A stretch of DNA of 64,000 nucleotides from Parasphingopyxis lamellibrachiae (GTDB lineage Bacteria; Pseudomonadota; Alphaproteobacteria; Sphingomonadales; Sphingomonadaceae), in the NCBI RefSeq assembly GCF_003385775.1, contig NZ_QRDP01000004.1:2382957-2446956 (forward strand), given 5' to 3'. Made by a program: the position numbers and the translations under genes. The notes beneath the pieces are model-generated. The model saw only the letters and a list, made by a program, of their open reading frames with translations, did not search any database and was not told the DNA's origin. Within the stretch, counting starts at the first letter, position 1. Each line of letters begins with the position of its first letter. This document shows, in pieces, positions 51,401-58,638 of the stretch.

Positions 51401-51946
51401 ACCGGTTGTGTCGTCGATCGCATCGGGGGTCGGCAGCGCCGAGAAGAGCAGGGCCCAAGTCGGGATGTCGGCTACCGGCGTGTCGAGGGTCGCCATCGCG
51501 ATATCGGCTTCGAGGAACCCGAACGCATTCGGATCGGCAAGCGAGCGCGGATCGTATACGATCTGGCTGATATTGTAGACAAACGCCTGCGGGTTGCTGC
51601 TGAAGCCGTTGTTGATCCAGTTAATAAAGCCGGGAAGCGCGTTGTCGTCGAAGGAGAATGCTGACGAGATGGTTCCGCCAGTTTCATAGTCGGTGGCGGG
51701 GCGGTCGTTCACGCAGTGCGCAGCAAATAAAACCGTACGCGGGTTGATCAGCGTACCCGTGCAGACAAAGCCGTCATTGCGGAAAAACATGCCGACGCCA
51801 TTTGGGCCGGTGTCGTCGATAATATCCGCAGGCGTAAAATTGTCATTCGGCACGATGGCTTGCGCCGGAGCGGCCAGCGCCAGCGCCAACGCGCCACAGG
51901 CCGTAGAAGTTGCGAGTGAAAGAATATGATTTGATTTGGCTGACAT
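48401..51946 (-). CDS. Trypsin-like (S1) serine protease autotransporter
   Basis: A 1181-residue type V secretion protein. The signal peptide ends near APAQAIV. Residues about 31-340 form an S1 protease domain with the complete triad His77 (LFAAHC), Asp148 (EADIAM) and Ser277 (GGDSGGP). Residues about 360-560 are an acidic, Ala/Pro/Gly-rich linker. About 560-780 is a beta-helix with PATR-like repeats. From about 900 to the end is an autotransporter barrel closing in TATFRF. It would be displayed on or released from the surface. The substrate is unknown. It is isolated, with its own terminator, and lies 257 bases from a secreted PPC-domain gene. Confidence 0.94.
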   Translation of the reverse strand: MSAKSNHILSLATSTACGALALALAAPAQAIVPNDNFTPADIIDDTGPNGVGMFFRNDGFVCTGTLINPRTVLFAAHCVNDRPATDYETGGTISSAFSFDDNALPGFINWINNGFSSNPQAFVYNISQIVYDPRSLADPNAFGFLEADIAMATLDTPVADIPTWALLFSALPTPDAIDDTTGTGYHVNVTGYGRSGSGTTGASQGIDWRRRLAENYIGALTSFDERNQFLFGNPFGDLPQSLYRLDFDDPNKTNPFDFNLYKDEPTTREATTAGGDSGGPLVLDAANNDLSDEDLVVGVLSGGSRFFGPQVFSSYGTESFYQPLYLYWDYIVANSPYRYVGATAGDGNWEDPNHWVTNLDPAFRIIDADGNVVNGLPSSPGLGPEGGSPDFGEVCFDPEGANPGDGCQDLGTGDPTPPAREIGDTLVSGIGQANIDGQPAAADVDQAADDSVAVAPNAVAASESAPAEQVASASAPGARAGMILGAEHQAHGNGVDFAIEAPHNGVEIADNQAQGDGAETAEEQPQGISGGSPEFAAGPNPAPTLDNGLPGATGFVPDNIDPVAAAGTPGRYFDVSLTADGVTTLSSTVTIDRLTVGGNAGLDVAAAGDLTSLIDITQVGGGINVDGNLRSVGDYLLMGGILTGTGTVQTPFLTNIMGGIAPGGVGTVGTLTVDGSLVASSGSTLMFDLGNAPTSDLLAVTGGANLGGTIAFAPVAGTTPLNGDVYTVITAAGGVTGTFDTVGQISAILGADVAYNANNVRITIVAGNYADVVDGSSQVQTSFANIFDANRGGAGLGPVYSYLDLASAAEIQQVFENLAPLTESTRTGLGIAAYEQASRFMRDRLSAIRSNGYNGGGTISMVGEPVQVAALASSGAGSAPWQNQIMSDTDAGGSSMHDHGIDDSMAIFLAGGFIDGSLRSMPAAIATGRDQFDGYFLAGGLEHMPSHNSVIGISVSYTDLDGQASAGQTAEGQLFQGTIYGSVTTPGGFIVSGQTSLGSFESSARRTVAIGPNNFNLALEDDALTFSTEAMVGKELGSGNFSLVPNVALRYGMIDFDRANETGGAIALQFQRPPSSLDSFQGRFGFDLGFGSASVRPRFNATYVHDFSDNPAIFQANFVGGPAIGRAPFALGVGQDRDWVEVSGGIQITTGSIDLDIAADTTVWRNDVRNQSYRATATFRF

Positions 51947-52150
51947 TGTGGAAGCCCCCTAGCTGTATGTCTTCTTGTTTGTATTCGTGTCAGCTTTTTG
52001 ATCGCAGTTCAAGGTTTCTGAAAGGTTTTCCCGAGTTGTTGCGTAAATGACCTGAATCCCTGTGTCATGGTTCCGAAGTATAGGGAAGAATGGGCGTAGT
52101 GATGTAGAGGCGCACCGCCGCGATTGCCTGCCAACCGATTGTAAAGAAAG

Positions 52151-52181
52151 AAAAGCCCGGCAGAAGCGAGTCCTGCCGGGC
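52151..52181 (-). terminator. Rho-independent terminator of the PPC-domain gene
   Basis: Perfect arms GCCCGGCAG and CTGCCGGGC with a nine-base loop and a T-rich tail (TTTTCTTTC) on the minus strand. It is 22 bases after the stop. Confidence 0.85.
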
Positions 52182-52203
52182 AAATTCTGAGAAGGGAGCG
52201 GCG

Positions 52204-53007
52204 TTATTCGACGCTGAGGGAATAAGCGCCCGTTGCCCCGCCGCCGAGCGTTGTCGCCCGGATCAAGAGCATGCCCGATTGCTGGAAGGTCACGGTGAGC
52301 CGGGAATCAAGCCCCAGCGATTCCTCGTCGTCATTCGCAGCGCCGTCATCGTTGCTCTCGACGACTGCAAAGCCGAGTGGCGTCAGGCCGCCAATCTCCA
52401 GGAAGGCGTCGAAATCGGCCGACCGGAGGGTGACGACGCGGGTGTCGCCGGCCCGTCCGCGCAATTCATAGAGCGCATAGTGACGGTCCATTCCGCCATA
52501 ATTGTCCGAAGAATAGGTCGGGCTGTCCATCGTCAGTCTGCCGTCTGCCGTTCGACCGGCACGAATGCGGATCGGCGGTGGCGGTGGTGGTGGCGGGGCG
52601 AGTTCGCTTACCTCGATCGTGTAGTCGCCGACTGTGTCGGCGCCGAAGGTTCTTGCTCGAACGGTGAATGTTCCCGTTTCCGGGAAGGTGAAAACGAGGC
52701 GGGAATTGAGGCCGTCGCCGCCATCATCGTCCACGAACATCTGCTGGAACTCGCCGCCGACGGTGCGGCCGACTTCCAGCAGTGTATCGAATTCGGCCTG
52801 CATTGAGATCGCAACCCGGTCTCCGGCATTGCCGGTGATCGTGTAGCTGTCGAGAAAATAGTCGTTGGTCGTGACGCGTTCGCTTTCGCGGGTCAGTTCG
52901 CCTTGCACCGCGCCGTCCATCGGCAGCGCCGTCTGCGCAATGGCGGCTGGCGAGAGTGCAGCGGCAAGCGCGGCTGCGAGGGCAATTTTTGACAACTGAA
53001 TCTGCAT
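52204..53007 (-). CDS. Secreted protein with two pre-peptidase C-terminal (PPC) domains
   Basis: A 267-residue exported protein. The signal peptide ends near PAAIAQT. PPC-like domain 1 spans about 32-135 (DSYTITGNAGDRVAISMQAEFDTLLEV; GTFTVRARTFGADTVGDYTIEV), a Pro8 linker follows, and domain 2 spans about 147-267 (HYALYELRGRAGDTRVVTLR; GMLLIRATTLGGGATGAYSLSV). PPC domains usually sit behind secreted proteases and are removed or aid binding; here there is no catalytic domain. Its position beside the protease autotransporter suggests a shared surface or extracellular role, which is inference. Confidence 0.88.
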   Translation of the reverse strand: MQIQLSKIALAAALAAALSPAAIAQTALPMDGAVQGELTRESERVTTNDYFLDSYTITGNAGDRVAISMQAEFDTLLEVGRTVGGEFQQMFVDDDGGDGLNSRLVFTFPETGTFTVRARTFGADTVGDYTIEVSELAPPPPPPPPIRIRAGRTADGRLTMDSPTYSSDNYGGMDRHYALYELRGRAGDTRVVTLRSADFDAFLEIGGLTPLGFAVVESNDDGAANDDEESLGLDSRLTVTFQQSGMLLIRATTLGGGATGAYSLSVE

Positions 53008-53106
53008 TCGAATTCTCCCTGTGATATCGGAGCGGCTCGGCTCCCCTTCATCTCCACGACCCGAGGATGGCTATCGACGAAGCGTTCTTTATGAACGATG
53101 AACGGT

Positions 53107-53937
53107 TTAAAGTAAAATCAGTAGTGCGCCCGCCAGTATCGCCGACATGGCGACGATCCGGCTTATAGTCGCGCGCTCTCCGAATAGGGTGACGGAGATC
53201 ACTGTCGCGGTGATCATGCCGGTTTCGCGCAACGCCGCAAGCTCTGCGGTGGGGCCGAGAGACAGGGCATAGAGCGCCAGGCCGAATGTCCCAAGAGACA
53301 AGACCCCGGCCAGTGCTGCGCTTCGGCCATAGGCGCGGGCGGCTTCGCCCAGCCGGTTGGATGTGAAGCGCGGAAGCAGCATCATGTTGCCGATGCCCAT
53401 GAAGAGGAAAAGCCAGAGGATAAAGCTCAGCGGATTGGCGACAGCGCGCACACCCTCGGCTCCGACAATCGTATAGGCCGCAGTTAGCGCCCCGGTCGCG
53501 AGGGAAAGCAGCACAACCTCGCGGCTGGCATGCCGGCCCTGCAGCATAAGCAATATCCCGCCGCCGATAAGCGCGATCCCGGCAAGCGCGCCAGCCGTGG
53601 TCGGGTCTCCGAGTATTCCGATCGCGATCAGGGCGGTGAGGAACGGCGCACTTCCCCTATAGATGGGGTAGGCTGCAGACAATTGGCCCTTGTCCAGGGT
53701 TCGCGCGAGCAGGACGAAATAAACCAGATGCAGGCAGGTCGCGATCGCCAGCCAGCCCCAGCCTTCGCGCGGTAACGGCACGAAAAAGAGCAGGGGCAGG
53801 GCGATCAGGCCGCTGGTGAAAGACATCAGCGCGGCATGAAGATACCGATCGCCGCTGCTCTTTATCAACGCATTGACGGTCGCGTGGAGGCTTCCGGAAA
53901 CGATCATCAACAGGGCGGCAAGAGGCAGGGCAGACAT
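53107..53937 (-). CDS. EamA/DMT-superfamily transporter
   Basis: A 276-residue membrane protein with ten predicted helices in two EamA repeats; the second begins about residue 140 (LATGALTAAYTIVGAEGV). LDKGQLSAAYPIYRGSAPFLTALIA and GTFGLALYALSLGPTAELAALRETGMI are typical turns. The DMT family exports amino acids and other metabolites. Substrate unknown. Confidence 0.92.
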   Translation of the reverse strand: MSALPLAALLMIVSGSLHATVNALIKSSGDRYLHAALMSFTSGLIALPLLFFVPLPREGWGWLAIATCLHLVYFVLLARTLDKGQLSAAYPIYRGSAPFLTALIAIGILGDPTTAGALAGIALIGGGILLMLQGRHASREVVLLSLATGALTAAYTIVGAEGVRAVANPLSFILWLFLFMGIGNMMLLPRFTSNRLGEAARAYGRSAALAGVLSLGTFGLALYALSLGPTAELAALRETGMITATVISVTLFGERATISRIVAMSAILAGALLILL

Positions 53938-54007
53938 TGCGGCGCTATTGCCCAGTCAACCTTCGTCCGCAACACTTGCAACTAGGCAGCCTGCCCGTGG
54001 CCTTCCT

Positions 54008-54502
54008 TCAGTCAATTCGCGTGAAGTCGAACGTCTCGATCCTCGTTTCGCCGTTACTGCGCAGGCGCAGATGGACGAGCAGTTGGTCGTCGCCGATGCG
54101 TTCATAGGTTAGGCCAGAGAAGTAGGCGGTATCGTTTTCGATCGCGACGAGCGGAAATTCGAGAGCAGACTCGGCACCATTGTCCTCCCAGCCGGAAAGA
54201 TCGCCATTGAAATGCTTAAGCCTGAGGACAAGCGATCCGTCACGCTCCACCATCTGGAGTATCTCGTAGAATTGTAGCTGGCTGTCGCTGCCCTGGTGAA
54301 AGATACCGGCCATCTGCCCATGTACGGGGGGCAACCAGCTTTCATGGCTTTCCCCGCCAAGGCCGGTTCCCCGCCAGCTGCCAGCGAGCCAGGCGACCTG
54401 ATCGAGCGTTGCGGGCGGAGATGCGGCATCGCCCAGCGACCGGACATCCTGCGCTGCGAGCTGCGAGGGTAATAAAAGGGCGGCGATCATGATCAGGCGC
54501 AT
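54008..54502 (-). CDS. DUF6265-like exported protein (lipocalin-like)
   Basis: A 164-residue protein with a signal peptide (LIMIAALLLPSQLAAQD) and the family motif QVAWLAGSWRGTGLGGESHESWLPP, followed by MAGIFHQG, LVLRLKHFNGDLSGWED and AYFSGLTYERIGDDQL. It is an eight-strand barrel of unknown function, probably periplasmic. AAGGAG precedes the ATG. Confidence 0.87.
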   Translation of the reverse strand: MRLIMIAALLLPSQLAAQDVRSLGDAASPPATLDQVAWLAGSWRGTGLGGESHESWLPPVHGQMAGIFHQGSDSQLQFYEILQMVERDGSLVLRLKHFNGDLSGWEDNGAESALEFPLVAIENDTAYFSGLTYERIGDDQLLVHLRLRSNGETRIETFDFTRID

Positions 54503-54554
54503 GGCTGACTCCTTCGGTCTTTATTTTATACCATGAAGTCTGGCGGCCCGAAAC

Positions 54555-54584
54555 AAAAAAGGGCCGACCCCAAAGGACCGGCCC
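54555..54584 (-). terminator. Terminator after the DUF1328 gene
   Basis: Arms GGGCCGGTCC and GGGTCGGCCC (with wobble pairs), loop TTTG, then TTTTTTG on the minus strand. Its 10-base arm is repeated in the Dps terminator at 54871-54910. Confidence 0.75.
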
Positions 54585-54627
54585 AGTTTCGATAATGCGG
54601 ATCGCCCGCATTTCGGGGTCAGGATAG

Positions 54628-54798
54628 CTATATCCTTCGCGCACCTACCAGGTGCAGGATGAGGAAAATCAGGAAGATTGCTACCGCAATATAGAACAGG
54701 ATCTTGGCGATACCGATAAAGGCGCCGCCAATCCCGCCAAAGCCCAGAACGGCCATCACCAGGCCGATGACCAGAAAGATAAGTGCCCAACGAAACAT
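54628..54798 (-). CDS. DUF1328 small membrane protein (YtjA-like)
   Basis: A 56-residue protein starting [20 protein letters not shown] and ending [11 protein letters not shown], with two hydrophobic helices and the [20 protein letters not shown] turn that defines DUF1328 (YtjA). AAGGGAG precedes the ATG. Members are often stress-induced; the function is unknown. It lies between the DUF6265-like gene and Dps, each with its own terminator. Confidence 0.9.
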   Translation of the reverse strand: MFRWALIFLVIGLVMAVLGFGGIGGAFIGIAKILFYIAVAIFLIFLILHLVGARRI

Positions 54799-54870
54799 GT
54801 TTTTCTCCCTTGTTAATAAGGAGTAAACAAATGAAATCGCGCTTGGTTCCGTCCGGTCGGGGATAGTGCA

Positions 54871-54910
54871 AAAAAGAAAAGAAGGGCCAGTCCAACGGAC
54901 CGGCCCTCTT
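54871..54910 (-). terminator. Terminator of the Dps-family gene
   Basis: Arms GGGCCGGTCC and GGACTGGCCC, loop GTT, then a long pyrimidine tail (CTTCTTTTCTTTTTT) on the minus strand, about 20 bases after the stop. Confidence 0.8.
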
Positions 54911-54930
54911 CATCATCGATCCGCGATGCG

Positions 54931-55422
54931 TCAGCCCGTGCGGCCTGCCTCAAACAGGAACCATGCCCTTTCTTCGGCCTGGTCGGTCCAATCGTCGAGC
55001 AGCCCGTCGGTCGCGTTGTCGCCGGCAGCTTCCGCAGCTTCTTTTGCCGCGCGGAGCGTCTCGACGAGCGCGAGGTTGTCTCGGCGCAATTCCGCCAGCA
55101 TGTCTGCGGCGCTGACATAGTCCTGGTCGTTATCGCTGATCGTCTGATGACGGGCGATATCCCCGATCGAACGCAGGGTCGTTCCACCGGTCTTGCGGAC
55201 GCGTTCAGCAATGACATCTGTCGTGGCAAGGATGGCTGCCGCCTGCTCGTCGAGCATCAGGTGATAGTCCCGGAAATGGGGACCGGAAACGTGCCAGTGA
55301 AAATTCTTCGTCTTGAGGTAGAGCGCGAAGCTGTCGGCAAGAATGCCGTTCAGGGCTTCGGCGACATTCTTTACTTTATTGTCGTTGAGATCGGTCGGGG
55401 TCGCGAGGTTTGCATTGGCCAT
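54931..55422 (-). CDS. Dps-family DNA-binding ferritin-like protein
   Basis: A 163-residue Dps. The ferroxidase segment KTKNFHWHVSGPHFRDYHLMLDEQAAAI provides the inter-subunit His and Asp/Glu ligands, and AAADMLAELRRDN-like and WTDQAEERAWFLFEA helices complete the four-helix bundle. It stores iron and protects DNA in oxidative stress. The ATG at 55422 (MANANLATPTD) is the family-like start; 14 more codons are open upstream. Gene context suggests stress regulation. Confidence 0.94.
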   Translation of the reverse strand: MANANLATPTDLNDNKVKNVAEALNGILADSFALYLKTKNFHWHVSGPHFRDYHLMLDEQAAAILATTDVIAERVRKTGGTTLRSIGDIARHQTISDNDQDYVSAADMLAELRRDNLALVETLRAAKEAAEAAGDNATDGLLDDWTDQAEERAWFLFEAGRTG

Positions 55423-55538
55423 TATGATGGTCCTCCAGTTTTGCGTGTGTCGATATGATATCAACGCCCGTATAGCCTATCGGATCCACACAATCGCCGG
55501 GTTTCGGGGGAATATCCTCAATTGCTGTAATCGGATAA

Positions 55539-56105
55539 TTAGATCAATGAAAATGCATTGATTGCTAAAACCGATGATACGAACGCAAATAATACACCGA
55601 TCGACCGGCGAACGGAGGTAAGCGGCGCGCGCTCCCTCAGGGTCTGACCAAGGATGATTGCCGGCGCGCAACCAATCATGACGCCCAGGGTCGCGCCGAT
55701 CGCGGTCAATATCCAATTTGGTGATACGGCGCCGAACCCGGCTGTAATGAACTGGGTCTTGTCGCCAAGTTCGATGAGGAGAAACCCGATCGCGCTCGTC
55801 GTGATCGCTCCGATCCCCCAAATGGCATCGGCATCGGTATCGCTGAAGGGGACAAAGGCACCGACAGCAGCAAAAGCGAAGCCAAGCGTCAGGAACAGCA
55901 AGGCAGCATCGGGCGAGATCATCGAGGCGATCAGGGATCCGCCAAAAGCCGCAAGACCCATATTGATCGCCGCGGCTATGCCGACGCCGATGAACACCGG
56001 CACGGGTTTCCCAAACCGCACGCCGAGCATCATCGCCAGAATCTGAGTCTTGTCGCCCCATTCGGCCAGCGCAGCGGCAACCAGGGGCAGGAAAAAGGAA
56101 TCCAT
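55539..56105 (-). CDS. GDT1/TMEM165-family cation transporter
   Basis: A 188-residue protein with six helices and two copies of the family motif E-x-G-D-K-T: AEWGDKTQILAMMLG and IELGDKTQFITAGFG. The family exports Mn2+ or Ca2+ in exchange for H+; bacterial members (MneA/MntX-like) protect against Mn. It starts ten bases after the preceding 108-residue gene. No yybP-ykoY riboswitch space exists between them. Confidence 0.93.
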   Translation of the reverse strand: MDSFFLPLVAAALAEWGDKTQILAMMLGVRFGKPVPVFIGVGIAAAINMGLAAFGGSLIASMISPDAALLFLTLGFAFAAVGAFVPFSDTDADAIWGIGAITTSAIGFLLIELGDKTQFITAGFGAVSPNWILTAIGATLGVMIGCAPAIILGQTLRERAPLTSVRRSIGVLFAFVSSVLAINAFSLI

Positions 56106-56115
56106 TGAGGTGGGG

Positions 56116-56442
56116 CTAACCCGTCAACCGTACCGAGATAGCTGCCAGCATCGCGTCGCGGGCTTGTGCATCGTGAACCTCGGCGCATCCGGTGGCCAGT
56201 TTGAGCTGGTCGAAATACAGGCCGAAAGCAGTGGCCTGCCGGTTGCGGGCAATCGATCTTTCAAAAGCGTGGGCGATACCCTCCACGGCGAGCAGGTCGT
56301 ATGCGTCGGCCTTGGATCGGATTTCATCAATGGCTTCGTGCAGCGCGGGCAAAGTCATCGCCCGGCAATTAAGTTCCAGTTGCTCGATCTGGGCATAGAG
56401 ATCGGCGCAAATCGGTAGGCGGGAATCCTCGCGAAGCTGCAT
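56116..56442 (-). CDS. Conserved-looking hypothetical protein, 108 residues
   Basis: A soluble, mostly helical protein of unknown function with an optimal AAGGAG eight bases before the ATG. It has amphipathic helices (LYAQIEQLELNCRAMTLPALHEAIDEIRS; DLLAVEGIAHAFERSIA) and two Cys. It is the first gene of a pair with the GDT1-type transporter and may be functionally tied to it. No known motif was recognised. Confidence 0.75.
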   Translation of the reverse strand: MQLREDSRLPICADLYAQIEQLELNCRAMTLPALHEAIDEIRSKADAYDLLAVEGIAHAFERSIARNRQATAFGLYFDQLKLATGCAEVHDAQARDAMLAAISVRLTG

Positions 56443-56519
56443 TGTCCAGGCTCCTTAATATCGCGATCCCATTTGTGCGCCATTATGGTTAGCAAAGCGT
56501 TAATAGGGGCTGACCGACG

Positions 56520-56618
56520 ATGTTCTGGTTGACAATCGGCGCGATCGCGGGCATCTGCGCGCGCTTCGGGCAGGCGATGGCATCTTTACAGTCACCGCGC
56601 CCCAGACAGCTCTTTTGA
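56520..56618 (+). CDS. Possible 32-residue small membrane ORF upstream of rpmG
   Basis: The reading frame [20 protein letters not shown]... has one hydrophobic helix and a basic tail (PRPRQLF). AGGGG lies 12 bases upstream, longer than ideal. It ends 16 bases before rpmG. It may be coding, a leader peptide or chance. Confidence 0.25.
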   Translation: MFWLTIGAIAGICARFGQAMASLQSPRPRQLF

Positions 56619-56634
56619 TGAAAAGGTTAGGGTC

Positions 56635-56802
56635 ATGGCCAAACCGGCGACCGTGAAAATTAAACTCGTCAGCTCCGAAGGTACGGGCTTCTTCTACGTA
56701 ACGAAGAAAAACCCCCGCAACCTGACGGAAAAGATGGTCATGCGGAAATATGATCCCGTCGCGCGCAAGCATGTCGAGTTCAAAGAAGCCAAAATCAAAT
56801 AG
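56635..56802 (+). CDS. rpmG: 50S ribosomal protein L33
   Basis: A 55-residue L33: [40 protein letters not shown] and [14 protein letters not shown]. No zinc Cys pairs, so it is the zinc-free form common in alphaproteobacteria. AAGG precedes the ATG. It faces divK convergently across a 65-base gap. Confidence 0.97.
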   Translation: MAKPATVKIKLVSSEGTGFFYVTKKNPRNLTEKMVMRKYDPVARKHVEFKEAKIK

Positions 56803-56867
56803 GCTTTGGTGATATCGCCGGGGTTTGCCGCCCGGCCGGTCGCGCGCTGCGCCTACCCGGATGCCGA

Positions 56868-57230
56868 TCAAATCAGATTGCGCACTTCCTCGACAAATTT
56901 CATGACCGATATGGGCTTGGAGACATAGCTTTCCGCCCCGGCGGCGCGAATTCTCTCCTCGTCGCCCTTTGCCGCATAGGCCGTCACGGCCATGATCGGG
57001 ATGGCCTTGAGTGCATCGTCCTTCTTGAGCGCGTCGATCAGATCCAGCCCGCTGACATGTGGCATCTGGATATCCATGATGATCAGATCGGGAGACTGGG
57101 CCTGGGCCGCAGCCAGTGCCTCGCGGCCGTCTGCAACCGGCTCCGCCACATAATCATGAGCGCGCAACAGATCGCAGAAAAGTTTTCTGTTGAGATCGTT
57201 ATCCTCGACAACGAGCACCTTTTTCGCCAC
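56868..57230 (-). CDS. divK: Single-domain response regulator DivK
   Basis: A 120-residue receiver-only protein starting at GTG after GGTGGGA. VLVVEDNDLNRKLFCDLL, the phospho-acceptor Asp53 (LIIMDIQMPHVSG), the Thr in AVTAYAAKGDEERIRAAG and Lys in YVSKPIS are intact and match Caulobacter DivK closely. DivK controls cell-cycle kinases (DivJ/PleC/DivL-CckA) by phosphorylation and polar localisation. An upstream extension of the frame is rejected as it lacks the receiver fold. Confidence 0.93.
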   Translation of the reverse strand: MAKKVLVVEDNDLNRKLFCDLLRAHDYVAEPVADGREALAAAQAQSPDLIIMDIQMPHVSGLDLIDALKKDDALKAIPIMAVTAYAAKGDEERIRAAGAESYVSKPISVMKFVEEVRNLI

Positions 57231-57269
57231 GTCCCACCCCGGTAAGATTGTTCGGGAAATATCTAGGCG

Positions 57270-57551
57270 ATGCGGAACCACGATACAAATGGCGATGCGG
57301 ATTATGACTCCGAAGCGTTGGCTCTCCGCGCCCTCGCCTGGACCCTGGGCGAGGAAGATCGCGCGCAGCGACTGCTGGCGCTGACCGGGCTGACCGCCGA
57401 TCACCTGCGCGTCGCAATCGGGCAGCCGCCTGTGCTCGCGGCCGTTATAAAGTTTCTGGAAGCCTATGAACCGGATCTGATCTCTTGCGCTGAGGCGATC
57501 GGAACCTCACCTCAGAACCTTGTAACCGCGCGAAGGGAATTGGAAGCATGA
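57270..57551 (+). CDS. DUF3572 family protein
   Basis: A 93-residue helical protein of the DUF3572 family (ALALRALAWTLGEEDRAQRLLALTGL; LRVAIGQPPVLAAVIKFLEAYEPDLISCAEAIG). The function is unknown. It sits divergently beside divK, as in many alphaproteobacteria. The stop overlaps the HAD gene start by four bases (ATGA). Confidence 0.92.
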   Translation: MRNHDTNGDADYDSEALALRALAWTLGEEDRAQRLLALTGLTADHLRVAIGQPPVLAAVIKFLEAYEPDLISCAEAIGTSPQNLVTARRELEA

Positions 57552-58171
57552 GCCAACCGCTCGTCATTTGCGACTGCGATGAAGTGCTGCTGCACATGGT
57601 CAGCCATTTCGGAGACTGGCTGGATGAAGCCCATGACCTGGATTTCGTTCTGGAGGGCGGCAATTTTATCGATGCCGTGCGCCCGCGCGATGGCAGCCCG
57701 GCGCTCAAGGGTGAGGAGATATGGCCGCTGCTCAATGGCTTTTTCGATACCGAGATGGATCGCCAGACGATCGTGCCCGGCGCCAGCGAGGCACTGGTTT
57801 CGATTTCCGAACATGCCGAGATTGTGATCCTCACCAATCTGCAGGACGAGTTTCGCACCGCGCGGGCAAGGCAGCTCCAGAAATTCGGAATCGATTTCCC
57901 GGTTCATACCAATCAGGGTGGCAAGGGGAACAAGGTCCAGGAACTTCTGGCCGCCCATGCGCCCTCGCTTGCTCTTTTCGTCGACGATCTTGGCGTCCAC
58001 CACGAATCGGTCGCGCGCAGCACTCCGAAAGTCTGGCGGCTTCACATGATCGCCGAACCCAGCCTCGCACCCAATGTTCCGCCCGCCACCCATGCCCATG
58101 CGCGGATCGACGATTGGCATGAGGCCCAGCACTGGATTATTGATCGGATTACGGAAGGAGAATCGGCATGA
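57548..58171 (+). CDS. HAD-superfamily hydrolase
   Basis: A 207-residue protein with HAD motif I VICDCDEVLL (Asp9 nucleophile, Asp11), motif II IVILTNLQ, the Lys of motif III in GGKGNKVQELL, and motif IV LALFVDDLGVH. It is a small phosphatase or phosphonatase-like enzyme; the substrate is not predictable. It overlaps both neighbours by four bases, so translation is coupled. Confidence 0.88.
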   Translation: MSQPLVICDCDEVLLHMVSHFGDWLDEAHDLDFVLEGGNFIDAVRPRDGSPALKGEEIWPLLNGFFDTEMDRQTIVPGASEALVSISEHAEIVILTNLQDEFRTARARQLQKFGIDFPVHTNQGGKGNKVQELLAAHAPSLALFVDDLGVHHESVARSTPKVWRLHMIAEPSLAPNVPPATHAHARIDDWHEAQHWIIDRITEGESA

Positions 58172-58638
58172 GCGGATTGATCGAGACAAAGCTGGCGGAG
58201 ATCGGTCTTTCGCTTCCCGAGCCCGCGGCGCCGGTCGCTGCTTATGTACCGGCAGTGGAACAGAATGGTTTTCTCCACATTTCCGGTCAGCTGCCGTTTG
58301 ATGAAAATGGCGATCTGATGGTGGGCCGTCTGGGCGAAGATCGCGATATCGCTTTCGGCGAGCAGGCCGCGCGGGCGTGCGGCGTCATGCTTGTCGCGCA
58401 GATGAAGGCGGCACTGGGCGATCTCGACCGGGTCGAACGGGTCGTGAAGCTCGGCGTGTTCGTCAATTCCGCATCGAACTTCACCGATCAGGCTCAAGTG
58501 GCCAATGGCGCGTCTGAGTTGATGCAGGAAGTTTTCGGCGATCCGGGCCGCCATGCGCGAAGCGCCGTCGCGACGCCGGTCCTGCCTCTCGGCGTTGCTG
58601 TGGAGATCGACGCCATAGTTGCGGTGTCCGATGGCTGA
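58168..58638 (+). CDS. RidA family protein (cytoplasmic)
   Basis: A 156-residue YjgF/Rid-fold protein with VEQNGFLHISGQLPFDENGDL, QMKAALGDLDRVERVVKLGVFVNSA and the C-terminal RSAVATPVLPLGVAVEIDAI, where the Arg of the R-S-A motif matches the substrate-binding Arg of active Rid proteins. It likely deaminates reactive imines/enamines. Unlike the RidA protein at 37635-38111 it has no signal peptide. Confidence 0.9.
   Translation: MSGLIETKLAEIGLSLPEPAAPVAAYVPAVEQNGFLHISGQLPFDENGDLMVGRLGEDRDIAFGEQAARACGVMLVAQMKAALGDLDRVERVVKLGVFVNSASNFTDQAQVANGASELMQEVFGDPGRHARSAVATPVLPLGVAVEIDAIVAVSDG

Noticed and set aside
55423-55538. AT-rich gap containing TTAGATCAATGA, tested as a seventh operator
   Set aside because: The right half does not match CTAA, so it is not a member of the operator family.
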